Source of the DNA: Bradyrhizobium canariense
GTDB taxonomy: Bacteria > Pseudomonadota > Alphaproteobacteria > Rhizobiales > Xanthobacteraceae
Direction: 5' to 3'
Length of the DNA: 64,000 nt
NCBI RefSeq assembly: GCF_900105125.1
Contig: NZ_LT629750.1
Coordinates: 6,103,001 to 6,167,000, forward strand
Below, piece by piece: positions 26,518-36,757 of this stretch; position 1 is the first letter of the stretch, and every line of letters starts with the position of its first letter. Under the pieces are notes generated by a model. It was not told the origin of the DNA and made no database searches. It worked only from the letters and a program-made list of their open reading frames with translations. A program made the position numbers and the translations under genes.

Positions 26518-26989
26518 GCTTCGTATCCAGCATGATCGTGACCGCGGGGCGCGTGCCGCTGCCGGATCTCATTATTCGCGCCGCGATCCAGCGGCTGTGC
26601 TCGCGCACCGCGACGCGCATATCTTTACCCATCGGGCCGGCGCCTATCTGTTCGATCGCGCCGATGGCGAAGACTGGATCGCACAGCATTTCTTCACCGG
26701 CGGCGTGATGCCGAGCCATCATTTGATCCGCCAATATGCCGATCTGTTCGCGATCGAGAAGGAATGGTGCTGGAGCGGTACGCATTACCGGCGCACCGCG
26801 CTCGGCTGGCTTGCCAATTTCGATTCTTGCCGCGAGCAGATCGAGGGCATCCTGCGTCCGGTCTACGGCAGCGACACCGCGCTATGGATGCGGCGCTGGC
26901 GCTGGTTCTTCCTCGCCACATCAGGATTGTTCGGTTACGCCGGCGGCAGCGAATGGGGCGTCAGCCATTACCGGATGAAGGCGGCGTAG
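26514..26989 (+). pseudogene. cyclopropane-fatty-acyl-phospholipid synthase-family methyltransferase, internally deleted and frameshifted
   Basis: The start codon overlaps the DUF1295 stop and follows AAGGAG. The first 35 or so codons (MSFVSSMIVTAGRVPLPDLI...CSRTATR) match the N terminus of CFA-synthase-like methyltransferases. The sequence then jumps, in another frame, to the C-terminal part beginning 'HIFTHRAGAYLFDR' and running through 'WIAQHFFTGGVMPSHHLIRQ' to 'FGYAGGSEWGVSHYRMKAA' (stop at 26989). The whole SAM-binding domain (E/DxGxGxG and following) is missing, roughly 200 residues by comparison with remembered homologues. No functional enzyme can be made. Confidence 0.82.
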
Positions 26990-26992
26990 GCG

Positions 26993-27787
26993 CTACTTGC
27001 CCAGCGGCTTGAGAATCTTCACCAGCTCGCCGTGGACGAATTCATTGCCGCAGATGAGGTGCCCGGTCTTGAGCGGATCATCGTCGCCGGCCATGCCGCT
27101 GACGACGCCGCCGGCCTCGCGCACCAGGATCTGACCGGCCGCCATGTCCCACGGCTGCAGATTGCGCTCCCAATAACCGTCGAGGCGGCCCGCGGCGACG
27201 AACGCCATGTCGAGCGACGCCGCGCCGAACCGCCGAAGCCCCGCGACCTTGTTCTGGATCTCGGCCATTTCTTTGCGCGACAGGTCATGATCGCCGCGTC
27301 CGATATGCGGCAGGCCGCAGGCGATCACGCATTCATCGAGCTTGCGGCGGCCAGCGACGCGCAGCCGCTGCTCGTTGAGGAAGGCGCCCTTGCCGCGTTC
27401 GGCGATGTAGAGCTCGTCATTGGCGGGATTGTAGATGACGCCCGCGATGATCGTGCCCTCGCGCTGCAGGCCGATCGAGATCGCAAATTGCGGAATGCCG
27501 TGCAGGAAATTCGTGGTGCCGTCGAGCGGATCGACGATCCAGGTGTGGCTCTTGTCGGCGCCTTCGCGCGTGCCGCCTTCCTCGCCGATGAAGCCGTAAC
27601 CCGGCCGCGCCTTGGCCAGATCGGTGTAGATCATCTCCTCGGCGCGCTTGTCCGCCATGGTGACGAAATTGGCCGGTCCCTTCAGCGACACCTGGAGGTT
27701 CTCGACCTCGCCGAGATCGCGATTGAGGCTGCGGCCGGCGCGGCGCGCGGCTTTGACCATGACGTTGATGAGGGCTGAATGCAGCAT
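26993..27787 (-). CDS. inositol monophosphatase family protein (SuhB type)
   Basis: 264 residues with the metal-binding signatures 'GEEGG' (Glu), 'WIVDPLDGTTNFLHGIPQFAISIGL' (DPLDGTTNF) and 'WDMAAGQILVREAGG' near the C terminus. It is a Mg-dependent phosphatase of inositol-1-phosphate or related sugar phosphates; SuhB homologues also act in ribosomal RNA antitermination. It lies at the end of a minus-strand run with the Sel1-repeat gene 76 bases upstream. Family certain, substrate uncertain. Confidence 0.92.
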   Translation of the reverse strand: MLHSALINVMVKAARRAGRSLNRDLGEVENLQVSLKGPANFVTMADKRAEEMIYTDLAKARPGYGFIGEEGGTREGADKSHTWIVDPLDGTTNFLHGIPQFAISIGLQREGTIIAGVIYNPANDELYIAERGKGAFLNEQRLRVAGRRKLDECVIACGLPHIGRGDHDLSRKEMAEIQNKVAGLRRFGAASLDMAFVAAGRLDGYWERNLQPWDMAAGQILVREAGGVVSGMAGDDDPLKTGHLICGNEFVHGELVKILKPLGK

Positions 27788-27863
27788 GATCTCGGCTTGT
27801 TGAAGTTCTAGCGCGGGAGTGGTGAGACTGGGTGCCCTGCGGTTGTGCGGGCGTCAAGGCGGA

Positions 27864-28949
27864 TCATTTGGTGCCGAGCCATCTGCGCGCCGCGGCTTCA
27901 GCTTTGGCCCGATCGCCCGGGCTGAGATCGGCCAGGGCCTCGTCGAGCATCGGGTCGCCTTTTCCGGCGGTTTTCGCGATCAGGTGCCATTTCAGCCCCT
28001 CGATCTTGTCCACCGGCGCGCCCTGTCCGTTCACCAGCACCCAGGCGAGGCGGTTTTGGGCGATCGGGCTGTTTTCCCGGGCAGCCTTGCGCAGCAGCGC
28101 CACCGCGGCAGGCCGGTTTTGCGGCGTGCCGGTGCCGTTGAACATTGCGATGGCATATTCGACCTCGGCGTCGGTATTGCCGGCCAGCGATGCCGCCTGC
28201 AGCAGCCGCACCGACTTTTCGGGGTCCTTCGGCACCCCGTTGCCGTCCTTGTAGAATGTCGCGAGCGCATATTGCGCTTCCGGATTACCGGCATCGGCCG
28301 CCTCGCGGAGTAATTCAGCGGCGCGCTTGAGATCCTGCGGCAGCGTCTGCCCGTCGATATAGAGCAGCGCGAGGTTATAGGCGGCTTTCATGCTGCCGAG
28401 CTTGGCCGAGGACGCCAGCAACTTCGCGGCTTCGGCGCCGCCGTCTGGGCCACCTTGCCCGGACAGGCGAAGCATGGCGAGCGAGAACATGGCCTCACGG
28501 TCCCCGGCGTCGGAGGCGCGCCTGTACCACTCGATGGCCTTGGCATAATCGCGCTTGACGCCAAATGCATTGGAATAGAGCTCGCCCAGCATCGTCATGG
28601 CCTTCGGGTCGCCCTTTTCCTGCACGCGCTTGGTGGCAAGATCGAACGCGGTTTTGTACTGCCCGCGCTGAAAAGCGCCGTAGACCAGATCGACATGGGG
28701 ATCGTCGGGCGCGGGCGTCGCGGTGGCGGCCGGCGCCGGAGTAGCTTCCGGCTTCGGCGTCGCCGCTGCAGGCTTCTTGACGGCTTCCTTGGCAACCTCG
28801 CGCGGTTTTGCTGGCGGTTTGGCAGCAGGCTTGTTGGCTGCCGGCGGCGGCTCAGAGCCGGGAGGCGTCAGCGAGACCTGCGCTACTGCGCCACTTGCTG
28901 CCAGCATCAGGCTGCCTGCGAGGATCGCTATGGGACGCAGTCTCTTCAT
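27864..28949 (-). CDS. Sel1-like/TPR repeat exported protein
   Basis: 361 residues. A signal peptide (1-23) and a Pro/Ala/Lys-rich linker (about 30-80) are followed by six to seven Sel1 repeats of about 36 residues, for example 'AMTMLGELYSNAFGVKRDYAKAIEWYRRASDAGD' split over adjacent units. Sel1 proteins act as periplasmic scaffolds. The gene lies ten bases downstream of the thiamine-phosphate-synthase-like gene, so they share a transcript. The binding partner is unknown. Confidence 0.87.
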   Translation of the reverse strand: MKRLRPIAILAGSLMLAASGAVAQVSLTPPGSEPPPAANKPAAKPPAKPREVAKEAVKKPAAATPKPEATPAPAATATPAPDDPHVDLVYGAFQRGQYKTAFDLATKRVQEKGDPKAMTMLGELYSNAFGVKRDYAKAIEWYRRASDAGDREAMFSLAMLRLSGQGGPDGGAEAAKLLASSAKLGSMKAAYNLALLYIDGQTLPQDLKRAAELLREAADAGNPEAQYALATFYKDGNGVPKDPEKSVRLLQAASLAGNTDAEVEYAIAMFNGTGTPQNRPAAVALLRKAARENSPIAQNRLAWVLVNGQGAPVDKIEGLKWHLIAKTAGKGDPMLDEALADLSPGDRAKAEAAARRWLGTK

Positions 28950-28958
28950 GTGCGGGCG

Positions 28959-29639
28959 CTATTCCTGCTCAGCCGTGGCTTTTCCGGATGAAGCGGCGTG
29001 GGCCTGCCTGATCGTCTGTTCCACGTCCGATAGCGCCGCCGCCGGGCCGCGCGGATCGGCCCAGATGAAATCGCCGACCAGGACGAAATCAGCGCCGGCT
29101 GCCGCGAATTCGCGGGCCTCTTCGCGCGACTCCGCAAAGCCGACACAGGGCGGCTCGAACAATTCGGCCCACCATTGCAGGCGCTCGGCGATCGCCTCAA
29201 TCGAGGGCCGCTGCCCGTTCGCGTCGGGTTCGCCGAACAGCACATAATCCGCCCCGGCTTCGCCAACGGCCATGGAATCGTGCCGGGTGGTCAGCCCGCC
29301 GACGCCGGCGATACGGTCCGGCTTCAGGCTTGGCAGCGCATCCTCCATGGCTGCGATGCCGGTGAGGTGCGCGCCATCAGCGCCAGCACGGGCAACCAGT
29401 TCGACATGGCCGTCAAGCAAAAGCGCAGCGCCGCTGTCCTGGACAGCCGGCACGAGCGCCTTGACGCGTGCGATCATGGTGCGCTGGTCAGTCGGCTTCA
29501 GCCGCAGCAGGACCGCAGCGACATCGGCGCCTGCGAGCACGCCCGCAAGGCTTGCCACCAGCGGTGACGGATCGTCCACGACGGGGGTCGCGAGATAAAG
29601 CCGTGGCACGGGGCGCGGCGGAACGGGTTTGGTGGCCAT
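28959..29639 (-). CDS. thiamine phosphate synthase family protein
   Basis: About 226 residues with a TIM-barrel ThiE-like pattern: 'RLYLATPVV' strand 1, 'ALLLDGHVELVARAGADGAHL', 'IAGVGGLTTRHDSMAVGEAGADYVLFG', and 'CVGFAESREEAREFAAAGADFVLVGDFIW'. Classical ThiE residues are only partly kept, so it may be a Rhizobiales-specific paralogue. The ATG at 29639 is chosen; the frame runs to 29690 through a palindromic repeat. It is placed between fba and the Sel1 gene on the same strand. Confidence 0.8.
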   Translation of the reverse strand: MATKPVPPRPVPRLYLATPVVDDPSPLVASLAGVLAGADVAAVLLRLKPTDQRTMIARVKALVPAVQDSGAALLLDGHVELVARAGADGAHLTGIAAMEDALPSLKPDRIAGVGGLTTRHDSMAVGEAGADYVLFGEPDANGQRPSIEAIAERLQWWAELFEPPCVGFAESREEAREFAAAGADFVLVGDFIWADPRGPAAALSDVEQTIRQAHAASSGKATAEQE

Positions 29640-29645
29640 GACGCG

Positions 29646-29724
29646 GCTAGTGCCCACTTTCCGAAGTTCGTGATCCATCGCAGCGCCCACCTTTCACGAA
29701 CTTCGGAAAGTAATGGGCACTAGC
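29646..29724. repeat. long palindromic element
   Basis: Arms 29646-29673 (GCTAGTGCCCACTTTCCGAA...) and 29694-29724 (...TTCGGAAAGTAATGGGCACTAGC) are nearly perfect inverted copies around a 20-base loop. Confidence 0.85.
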
Positions 29725-29736
29725 AAATCCATAATT

Positions 29737-29815
29737 CTAGTGCCGCTTCGCGATTTGAAGTTCCTGGATCGAATTTGCAGCTTGTTCTGCGGGAACTTCA
29801 AATCGGCGGCACTAG
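29737..29815. repeat. second long palindromic element
   Basis: Arms 29737-29764 (CTAGTGCCGCTTCGCGATTT...) and 29791-29815 (...AAATCGGCGGCACTAG) are inverted copies around a 26-base loop. The outer CTAGTGCC end is shared with the neighbouring element. Confidence 0.85.
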
Positions 29816-29834
29816 TTGCCCCCGGACTGCGGCC

Positions 29835-29861
29835 AAAAAAAGGGGCGGGATCAAGCCCGCC
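29835..29861 (-). terminator. rho-independent terminator of fba
   Basis: On the minus strand GGCGGG / CCCGCC with a six-base loop is followed by CC and seven T, eleven bases after the fba stop. Confidence 0.85.
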
Positions 29862-29871
29862 TCCTTGAATT

Positions 29872-30939
29872 TCATGCGACTTTCGGATCGAGGTCGCCCT
29901 TGGTGTAGCGCTTGGCCATTTCGGCGGTGGTCAGCACCTTCTTGATCTTGCCGGCTTGCCCTGCGGTATTGAATTCCTGCAGCCGCTGTTTGCACAGCCG
30001 GGTCATCGCTTCCATCGCGGGCTTGAGATATTTGCGCGGATCGAACTCTTCCGGATTGTCCTTCAGCACTTTGCGGATCTGGCCGGTCATCGCCATGCGG
30101 TTGTCGGTATCGATGTTGATCTTGCGGACGCCGTTCTTGATGCCGCGCTGAATCTCGGCCACCGGCACGCCCCAGGTCGGTTTCATCTTGCCGCCATTGG
30201 CATTGATGATGTCCTGCAAATCCTGCGGCACCGAGGATGAACCATGCATCACCAGATGCGTGTTGGGCAGCTTGCGGTGAATTTCCTCGATGACGTTCAT
30301 GGCCAGAATGTCGCCGTCCGGCTTGCGGGTGAATTTGTAGGCGCCGTGCGAGGTGCCCATCGCAATCGCCAGCGCGTCGACCTTGGTCTCCTTGACGAAC
30401 TTGACGGCCTCGTCGGGATTGGTGAGCAACTGGTCGTGCGAGAGTTTTCCTTCCGCGCCGTGACCGTCTTCCTTGTCGCCCATGCCGGTTTCAAGCGAAC
30501 CGAGCACGCCGAGTTCGCCTTCCACCGAAATGCCGCCGAGATGGGCCATATCGGTCACGGTCTTGGTGACGCCGACATTGTAATTCCAGTCGGCCGCCGT
30601 CTTGCCGTCGGCTTTCAGCGAGCCGTCCATCATGACCGAGGTGAAGCCGGCCTGAATCGCGGTCATGCAGGTGTCGGGCCCATTGCCGTGATCGAGATGC
30701 ACGCAAACCGGAATCTGCGGATAGATTTCGGTGACCGCATCCATCATGTGCTTGAGCATGATGTCGTTGGCATAGGACCGCGCGCCGCGCGAGGCCTGGA
30801 TGATCACGGGCGCATCGAGGCTGGAGGCGGCATCCATGATGGCGAGCGCCTGCTCCATATTGTTGATGTTGAAGGCCGGCACGCCGTAGTCGTGCTCCGC
30901 CGCGTGGTCGAGCAATTGACGCAACGTGATGCGAGCCAT
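29872..30939 (-). CDS. fba: class II fructose-bisphosphate aldolase (Calvin-cycle subtype)
   Basis: 355 residues. Zn-dependent aldolase interconverting fructose-1,6-bisphosphate with DHAP and glyceraldehyde-3-phosphate, and sedoheptulose bisphosphate in the Calvin subtype. It shows '[20 protein letters not shown]', the zinc-site 'VCVHLDHGN', 'SVMMDGSL', '[14 protein letters not shown]', and '[10 protein letters not shown]'. Length fits the 350-residue subgroup of autotroph-related aldolases. It is part of the tkt-gap-pgk-fba series on the minus strand and has its own terminator. Confidence 0.95.
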   Translation of the reverse strand: MARITLRQLLDHAAEHDYGVPAFNINNMEQALAIMDAASSLDAPVIIQASRGARSYANDIMLKHMMDAVTEIYPQIPVCVHLDHGNGPDTCMTAIQAGFTSVMMDGSLKADGKTAADWNYNVGVTKTVTDMAHLGGISVEGELGVLGSLETGMGDKEDGHGAEGKLSHDQLLTNPDEAVKFVKETKVDALAIAMGTSHGAYKFTRKPDGDILAMNVIEEIHRKLPNTHLVMHGSSSVPQDLQDIINANGGKMKPTWGVPVAEIQRGIKNGVRKINIDTDNRMAMTGQIRKVLKDNPEEFDPRKYLKPAMEAMTRLCKQRLQEFNTAGQAGKIKKVLTTAEMAKRYTKGDLDPKVA

Positions 30940-30976
30940 GAATTCTGTTCTCCGCGTTGGGGCGACGCCCGATAAA

Positions 30977-32173
30977 CTATTTTACTTTCAAAACCTCGAC
31001 ACCGGGGAGGGGCTTGCCTTCCATCCATTCGAGGAACGCGCCGCCCGCGGTCGAAACATAGGTGAAATCGCCGGCCACCCTGGCCTGGTTCAGTGCCGCC
31101 ACGGTGTCGCCGCCACCGGCGACCGAGATCAGTTTCTTAGCCCTGGTCCGATCGGCGGCGTGCTTTGCCGCCTGCATGGTGCCGCGATCGAACGGCGTCA
31201 TCTCGAACGCGCCGAGCGGACCATTCCAGACCAGCGTTGCGGCGTCGTCGATCGCCGAATGAATCCGCGCAATCGACCGCGGGCCGACATCGAGGATCAT
31301 GCCATCAGCCGGAATCGCGTCGAGGCCATAGGCATGAGACGGCGAGTTGGCAGCGAAGTGAAACGCCACGACGGCGTCAACCGGCAGGATGATGGCGCAG
31401 TTCGAAGCCTCTGCCTTTTCGAGAATCCGCAGCGCGGTCGCGGCGAGATCCTTTTCCGCCAGCGACTTGCCGATGCCGACGCCCTGCGCGTGCAGGAATG
31501 TGTTGGCCATGCCGCCGCCGATCACCAGCGCATCGACCTTGGTGACGAGATTTTCCAGCAAGTCGATCTTGGTGGAAACCTTGGCGCCGCCGATCACCGC
31601 AATCACCGGCTTGGTCGGCGCTTCCAGCGCCTTGCCGAGCGCGTCAAGCTCGGCCTGCATGGTGCGTCCGGCGTAGGCCGGCAGCTTGTGGCCGAGGCCC
31701 TCGGTCGAGGCATGCGCGCGGTGGGCCGCCGAGAACGCGTCGTTGACCCAGATGTCGCCGAGCTTCGCCAGTGCTGCGACGAAGGCCGGATCGTTCTTTT
31801 CTTCCTCTTTGTGGAAGCGGGTATTTTCCAGGCACAGGATGTCGCCATCCTTCATCGCCGCGACCGCCTTTTCGGCGGCGTCTCCAATGCAATCTTCCAC
31901 GAAAGCAACCGGCTTGTTGATGATCTGTGAAAGGGCGGCGGCAACCGGCTTCAGCGAATCCTTGGCGTCGTGTCCCTTGGGCCGGCCGAAATGCGCGAGC
32001 AGGATGGCCTTGCCGCCCTTGCCGGAAATCTCGGTAATGGTGGGAACGACGCGTTCGAGCCGGGTCGCGTCGGTGACGCGGCCATTTTCCATCGGCACGT
32101 TGAGGTCGACGCGCAGCAGCACGCGTTTGCCCTTCACGTCGACGTCATCGAGGGTGCGGAATGATTTGGACAT
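30977..32173 (-). CDS. pgk: phosphoglycerate kinase
   Basis: 398 residues catalysing 1,3-bisphosphoglycerate + ADP to 3-phosphoglycerate + ATP. Signatures are '[16 protein letters not shown]', '[10 protein letters not shown]', '[18 protein letters not shown]', '[17 protein letters not shown]' and the C-terminal '[37 protein letters not shown]' split across the nucleotide loop. The start is ATG 32173. The frame is open far upstream through a repeat but that extension has no similarity. It is encoded 37 bases upstream of fba. Confidence 0.96.
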   Translation of the reverse strand: MSKSFRTLDDVDVKGKRVLLRVDLNVPMENGRVTDATRLERVVPTITEISGKGGKAILLAHFGRPKGHDAKDSLKPVAAALSQIINKPVAFVEDCIGDAAEKAVAAMKDGDILCLENTRFHKEEEKNDPAFVAALAKLGDIWVNDAFSAAHRAHASTEGLGHKLPAYAGRTMQAELDALGKALEAPTKPVIAVIGGAKVSTKIDLLENLVTKVDALVIGGGMANTFLHAQGVGIGKSLAEKDLAATALRILEKAEASNCAIILPVDAVVAFHFAANSPSHAYGLDAIPADGMILDVGPRSIARIHSAIDDAATLVWNGPLGAFEMTPFDRGTMQAAKHAADRTRAKKLISVAGGGDTVAALNQARVAGDFTYVSTAGGAFLEWMEGKPLPGVEVLKVK

Positions 32174-32209
32174 GGACGGACTCGAACTCTTGTCCCTGGC
32201 ATTTAAGTA

Positions 32210-32332
32210 GTCATTCCGGGCAATAGAAAGCATCGAACCCGGAATCTCGAGATTCCGGGTCGGGTCCTTCGGACCATCCCGGAATGACCGTGCAAGAAGA
32301 CGTGGATGCCCGGCACAAGGCCGGGCATGACG
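32210..32332. repeat. composite of two palindromic repeats
   Basis: First unit GTCATTCCGGG...CCCGGAATGAC with inner 'GGAATCTCGAGATTCC' and 'GGTCCTTCGGACC' hairpins; second unit 'GTGGATGCCCGGCACAAGGCCGGGCATGAC'. The composite fills the gap between gap and pgk. Confidence 0.75.
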
Positions 32333-32343
32333 ATTGACTTGTT

Positions 32344-33351
32344 CTAGAGCAGTTTTCCCATCGCGACGGCGGTATCGGCCATCCGGTTCGAAAAACCCCA
32401 TTCGTTGTCGTACCAGGACATCACCCGCACCAGCGTGCCGTTCTGGACCTTGGTCTGGTCCATGTGGAACGTGGAGGAGTGCGGATCGTGGTTGAAATCG
32501 ATCGAGACATTGGGCGCGGTGGTGTAGCCGAGAATGCCCTTGAGCTGCTGCTCGCTCGCGCGCTTCATCGCCTCGTTGATTTCCTTGGCGTCGGTCTTGC
32601 GCGACGCCACGATCTTGAGATCGATCACCGAGACGTTTGGCGTCGGCACGCGGATCGCGACGCCGTCGAGCTTGCCCTTCAGCTCCGGCAGCACCAGGCC
32701 GATCGCCTTGGCCGCACCGGTGGAAGTCGGGATCATCGACATCGCCGCGGCACGGCCGCGATAGAGATCCTTGTGCAGGGTGTCGAGCGTCGGCTGATCG
32801 CCGGTATAGGCATGGATCGTGGTCATGAAACCGGTCTCGATGCCGACGGTGTCGTTCAGGATTTTTGCCACGGGCGCGAGGCAGTTCGTCGTGCACGAAC
32901 CGTTCGAAACCACCAAATGGTCCTTGGTCAGCTTGTCGTGATTGACGCCGAACACGATGGTCGCGTCGGCATTATCGGCGGGCGCCGATACCAGCACGCG
33001 CTTGGCGCCGGCGGTGAGATGCGCCGCGGCCTTGTCCCTCGCGGTGAAGATGCCGGTGCATTCCAGTACGATGTCGACGCCGAGTTCTTTCCACGGCAGC
33101 TTGGTCGGATCGCGTTCGGCGGAAACCTTGATCTTGCCGTTACCGACGCTGATCGAGTCGCCTTCCACCGTCACCGTGCCCGGGAAGCGGCCATGCACGG
33201 AATCGAAACGCAGGAGATGGGCGTTGGTCTCAACCGGGCCGAGATCGTTGATGCCAACCACCTCGATATCGTTGCGGCCGGACTCGGCGATGGCCCGAAG
33301 CACATTGCGGCCGATGCGGCCAAACCCGTTGATTGCGACCCGGACTGCCAT
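32344..33351 (-). CDS. gap: type I glyceraldehyde-3-phosphate dehydrogenase
   Basis: 335 residues. NAD-binding '[17 protein letters not shown]', catalytic Cys in '[18 protein letters not shown]', substrate-site '[11 protein letters not shown]' and '[25 protein letters not shown]', ending '[12 protein letters not shown]'. It oxidises glyceraldehyde-3-phosphate in glycolysis or reduces it in gluconeogenesis/Calvin cycle. An AGAGGAG ribosome site precedes the ATG. A GCCCGG/CCGGGC hairpin in the 5' leader (about 33427-33443) is visible but of unknown role. Confidence 0.96.
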   Translation of the reverse strand: MAVRVAINGFGRIGRNVLRAIAESGRNDIEVVGINDLGPVETNAHLLRFDSVHGRFPGTVTVEGDSISVGNGKIKVSAERDPTKLPWKELGVDIVLECTGIFTARDKAAAHLTAGAKRVLVSAPADNADATIVFGVNHDKLTKDHLVVSNGSCTTNCLAPVAKILNDTVGIETGFMTTIHAYTGDQPTLDTLHKDLYRGRAAAMSMIPTSTGAAKAIGLVLPELKGKLDGVAIRVPTPNVSVIDLKIVASRKTDAKEINEAMKRASEQQLKGILGYTTAPNVSIDFNHDPHSSTFHMDQTKVQNGTLVRVMSWYDNEWGFSNRMADTAVAMGKLL

Positions 33352-33495
33352 CTCGCGCTTCTCCTCTAATAGCTGACATCATCCCCGCGGAGATGGTTCA
33401 TCCACGGAGATGCTTGATGCGGATCGCCCGGTTCAGCCGGGCGAGAACGGACTATATGACCGTTAGGTAGCCTTTTTTTCGGGCAATCTCAACCA

Positions 33496-35481
33496 TCACC
33501 CCAAGCGTTTCAGGGCAGCGTTAACCGCAGCCTCGGCGGTAATTCCGAAGTGCTTGAAAAGGTCCTTGGCGGGCGCGCTGGCGCCGAAACCATGCATGCC
33601 GATAAATTCACCATCCCGGCCGATCACGGCGTCCCAGCCCCAACGCACTGCCGCTTCGATCGCGACCTTGACCGGGGCATTGCCGATGATCGCCTGCTGG
33701 CGGTCCGCCGGCTGCGACAACAGCAGCTCGAGCGCAGGCACCGACACCACCCGCGACGCGATGCCGCGCTCGGCGAGCTGCTTCTGGGCGTCGACCGCGA
33801 TCTGGACCTCGGAGCCGGAAGCAAAGAACGACACTTTTGCCTCGCCCTGTGCCGCGACCAGCTCGTAGGCGCCATGGCTGCAGGGGGTGTCGTTGGGCGT
33901 GGAGGTGCGCAATTGCGGCAGGTTCTGGCGGCTCAGCACCAGCACGGTCGGGCCGTCGATCCGGTTCAGCGCCAGATCCCAGCATTCGGTCACCTCGATC
34001 GCGTCGCAGGGACGGAACACGCGCATGTTGGGGATGGCGCGCAGCGCCGCGAGATGCTCGACCGGCTGATGGGTCGGTCCGTCTTCGCCGAGACCGATCG
34101 AGTCATGCGTCATCACATAGACGACGCCGGTGCCCATCAATGCCGCAAGCCGCATCGCCGGCCGGGCATAGTCGGTGAAGCAAAGGAAGGTAGCGCCGTT
34201 CGGCGCGAAGCCGCCATGCAGGAAGATGCCGTTCAAGGCCGCGGCCATGCCGTGTTCGCGAATGCCGTAATGGATGAAGCGTCCCTTCGGCATCTTGACC
34301 GAGAAGTCGACCGCCGTTTTTGCCTTGTTGTTGTTGGAGCCGGTAAGGTCGGCCGAGCCCGCGACGAATTCGAGCGGCATCGCTTCCGCGATCGCGTCGA
34401 TCACGGATTCGGATGATTTGCGGGAGGCGATATTCTGCGGCGTCTCCAGCAGCGACTTCTTGTGCGCCTTGATCGCTTTCGCCAGCGAGGCCGGGCGCTC
34501 ATGCCGCAAGCGGCGGTCAAATTCCGACTGCTTGCGATTGGACAATTCTCCGAAGCGTGTTTCCCACTCCTTGCGCGCAGCCACGCCGCGGCTGCCTGCC
34601 GCGCGCCAGGCCTGCAACACGTCGTCGGGCACCGAGAAGGGCTCGAGCGAAATGCCGAGTTTTTCCTTGGCGCCCTTGAGCTCTTCGGCGCCGAGCGCCT
34701 CGCCATGGGCCTTGGCGGTGCCGGCCTTGGTCGGCGCGCCATAGCCGATCGTGGTCTTGCAGGCGATCAGCGATGGTTTGTTGGACTTCTTCGCGCGCGT
34801 GATCGCAGCGGCGATCGCATGCTGATCCTGGCCGTCGATCAGCTCAGCCGCCCAGCCGGCCGATTTGAATCGCTTCACCTGGTCGACCGAGTCGGAGATC
34901 GAGGTCGGGCCGTCGATCGAAATGCCGTTGTCGTCGTACAGCACGATCAGCTTGTTGAGCTTCCAGTGCCCGGCCAGCGCAATCGCTTCCTGCGACACGC
35001 CTTCCATCAGGTCGCCGTCGGAGCAAAGTACATAGGTGTGATGATCGACGATCTTCTTGCCGAACTCGGCCGCGAGCATCCTCTCCGCCAGCGCCATGCC
35101 GACCGAGGTCGCAAGGCCCTGGCCCAGCGGCCCCGTCGTGGTCTCGACACCTTTGGTGTGGAAATTTTCCGGATGTCCCGGCGTCAGCGATCCCAGCTGG
35201 CGGAAATGCTTGAGCTGATCGAGCGTCATCTCGGAATTGCCGGTGAGGTAGAGCAACGCATAGAGCAGCATCGAGCCGTGGCCGGCCGACAGGATGAAGC
35301 GGTCGCGATCCGGCCACGCCGGGTTGGCGGCGTCGTACTTCAGGAATTGCGTAAACAGCACGGTGGCGATATCGGCCGCTCCCATCGGCAGGCCCGGATG
35401 GCCCGATTTGGCCTTTTCGACCGCGTCCATCGCGAGACCGCGGATCGCGTTGGCCATACGGGTGTGATCGACCTGCGTCAT
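33496..35481 (-). CDS. tkt: transketolase
   Basis: 661 residues of the thiamine-diphosphate enzyme that moves two-carbon units in the pentose phosphate and Calvin pathways. It has '[18 protein letters not shown]' at the N terminus, the ThDP/Mg loop '[24 protein letters not shown]', '[19 protein letters not shown]', and in the pyrimidine domain '[17 protein letters not shown]', '[15 protein letters not shown]' and '[19 protein letters not shown]'. The start is ATG 35481; in-frame codons further upstream up to 36420 are antisense to zapA and are not coding. It heads the minus-strand tkt-gap-pgk-fba block. Confidence 0.96.
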   Translation of the reverse strand: MTQVDHTRMANAIRGLAMDAVEKAKSGHPGLPMGAADIATVLFTQFLKYDAANPAWPDRDRFILSAGHGSMLLYALLYLTGNSEMTLDQLKHFRQLGSLTPGHPENFHTKGVETTTGPLGQGLATSVGMALAERMLAAEFGKKIVDHHTYVLCSDGDLMEGVSQEAIALAGHWKLNKLIVLYDDNGISIDGPTSISDSVDQVKRFKSAGWAAELIDGQDQHAIAAAITRAKKSNKPSLIACKTTIGYGAPTKAGTAKAHGEALGAEELKGAKEKLGISLEPFSVPDDVLQAWRAAGSRGVAARKEWETRFGELSNRKQSEFDRRLRHERPASLAKAIKAHKKSLLETPQNIASRKSSESVIDAIAEAMPLEFVAGSADLTGSNNNKAKTAVDFSVKMPKGRFIHYGIREHGMAAALNGIFLHGGFAPNGATFLCFTDYARPAMRLAALMGTGVVYVMTHDSIGLGEDGPTHQPVEHLAALRAIPNMRVFRPCDAIEVTECWDLALNRIDGPTVLVLSRQNLPQLRTSTPNDTPCSHGAYELVAAQGEAKVSFFASGSEVQIAVDAQKQLAERGIASRVVSVPALELLLSQPADRQQAIIGNAPVKVAIEAAVRWGWDAVIGRDGEFIGMHGFGASAPAKDLFKHFGITAEAAVNAALKRLG

Positions 35482-35744
35482 GATGAAAATCCGCCTAAAA
35501 TGAGATGCTTGGTTGCGATACGGGTGTGAGGACCACGGAAAGTCAGGGGCTGGATAGCACCTGTGTTCCCGGAGTCCAAGGCGATGAAACGCCCGGGCCG
35601 GCCGAAAAGTTGCTTTGCGGTGCATAGTTCTGCGGCGGCGTTGCGTTGGCCTCGCTTGCCACGTAAATTTCGCCGTGTAACCGCTTGCTGAGCCGTGGGA
35701 TTTTGTCGCCCTGCGGCTGCTCATAAAAGGCCTGCACTGACCGC

Positions 35745-36062
35745 ATGAGCGATCGTCCCTCCAACGGTTTCGGCGCTGCCGAGCCATCCTCAGTGGACAT
35801 TGACGCCGCGACGCGGCGGCTGATGACGGCGCTTGATGCATTGGAAAGCGCGGTCGAGCGGCGTCGCGAGGCCGATCGTGACGAGAATGAACTGGCAAGC
35901 CGGATTCAGGCGCTGGGTGCGGATCGCTCGCGGCTCGCCGACGAACTCGACGGATCGCTGGTGAAAACGCGCCGGCTGGAGCGCACCAACCGCGAGATCG
36001 GCGAACGGCTGGATGCGGCGATCGAGACGATCCGCGCCGTGATCGATGCTGGAGAACTCTGA
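35745..36062 (+). CDS. DUF4164 family coiled-coil protein
   Basis: A 105-residue acidic, helical protein ('[23 protein letters not shown]', then heptad-like '[26 protein letters not shown]'). This matches DUF4164, which in alphaproteobacteria sits immediately upstream of zapA. Its last base overlaps the zapA start region (TGATG), implying coupled translation and a likely role in the same division-related process. Confidence 0.85.
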   Translation: MSDRPSNGFGAAEPSSVDIDAATRRLMTALDALESAVERRREADRDENELASRIQALGADRSRLADELDGSLVKTRRLERTNREIGERLDAAIETIRAVIDAGEL

Positions 36063-36445
36063 TGAGCCACGTCAACGTCACCATCAATGGCCGGCAATAC
36101 CGCATGGCCTGCGAGGAAGGGCAGGAGGCGCGGCTCCTGCACCTCGCAGAAGGCTTTGAGGATCGGATCGGATCGCTGCGCGGCAAGTTCGGCGAAATCG
36201 GCGACTCCCGCCTCACCGTGATGGCGGCGCTGATGGCCAGCGACGAATTGCTCGATGCCAACCAACGCATCGCTAGCCTTGAGCAAGAGCTCGAAGCCTT
36301 GCGCGATGCCCGCTCCACATCGGCCGATCGCGCCAAGGTGGTGCAAACCGCGGTCGCCAAGGCGCTCAACGCGGCCGCCGACCGTATCGAGAAAACCACG
36401 CAGGTGCTGAACCGCACCATCGGCGGCGGCGTCGCGATTGGTTGA
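36062..36445 (+). CDS. zapA: cell division protein ZapA
   Basis: 127 residues with the ZapA core '[33 protein letters not shown]', followed by a helical C-terminal domain '[26 protein letters not shown]'. ZapA bundles FtsZ filaments at midcell. The ATG overlaps the DUF4164 stop. The context DUF4164-zapA-6S RNA-formyltetrahydrofolate cyclo-ligase is the conserved proteobacterial order. Confidence 0.93.
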   Translation: MSHVNVTINGRQYRMACEEGQEARLLHLAEGFEDRIGSLRGKFGEIGDSRLTVMAALMASDELLDANQRIASLEQELEALRDARSTSADRAKVVQTAVAKALNAAADRIEKTTQVLNRTIGGGVAIG

Positions 36446-36499
36446 CCGCGGCTTGTCTTAAGCGCTGGCGGATCGAGCTAATCGTAGCTACATTGGCGG

Positions 36500-36661
36500 G
36501 GCGAAGCTGCGTCGCGCGTCAGGAGCCATATATCCCCGGGGCCTTATCGATCCTTTAGGGAACTGTCCCTGGCCGGGTCCGTGGATCCGGACATATGGTG
36601 CCCACCTACTTTCGTAGGGAACTCCGGGATCGAGCGCTCCAACGGCCATCGTGGCTTCGCA
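36500..36661 (+). ncRNA. ssrS: 6S RNA
   Basis: Located between zapA and the formyltetrahydrofolate cyclo-ligase gene, the classical ssrS position. The ends pair: GCGAAGC at 36501-36507 with GCTTCGC at 36654-36660. Internal inverted segments around an unpaired centre give the long bulged hairpin that mimics an open promoter and binds sigma-70 RNA polymerase. Length of about 160 bases fits alphaproteobacterial 6S RNA. The 3' end is followed by a T/C-rich tract. Exact ends are estimated from the terminal stem. Confidence 0.88.
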
Positions 36662-36757
36662 CTTTTCTTTTTCCTGTGGCGGTTCTTTTAGCCTCCCTGC
36701 GAGGCGGGTGAGGTGAAGGCCACTTTCGCCGGTGATGACAGCGGAATATAACGCTGT

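Noticed and set aside
32174..32896. Upstream extension of phosphoglycerate kinase
   Set aside because: The frame crosses a palindromic repeat and the antisense of gap; ATG 32173 matches the family start.
35482..36420. Very long N-terminal extension of transketolase
   Set aside because: The extra frame is antisense to zapA and DUF4164, has no similarity to transketolase, and ATG 35481 gives the family length.
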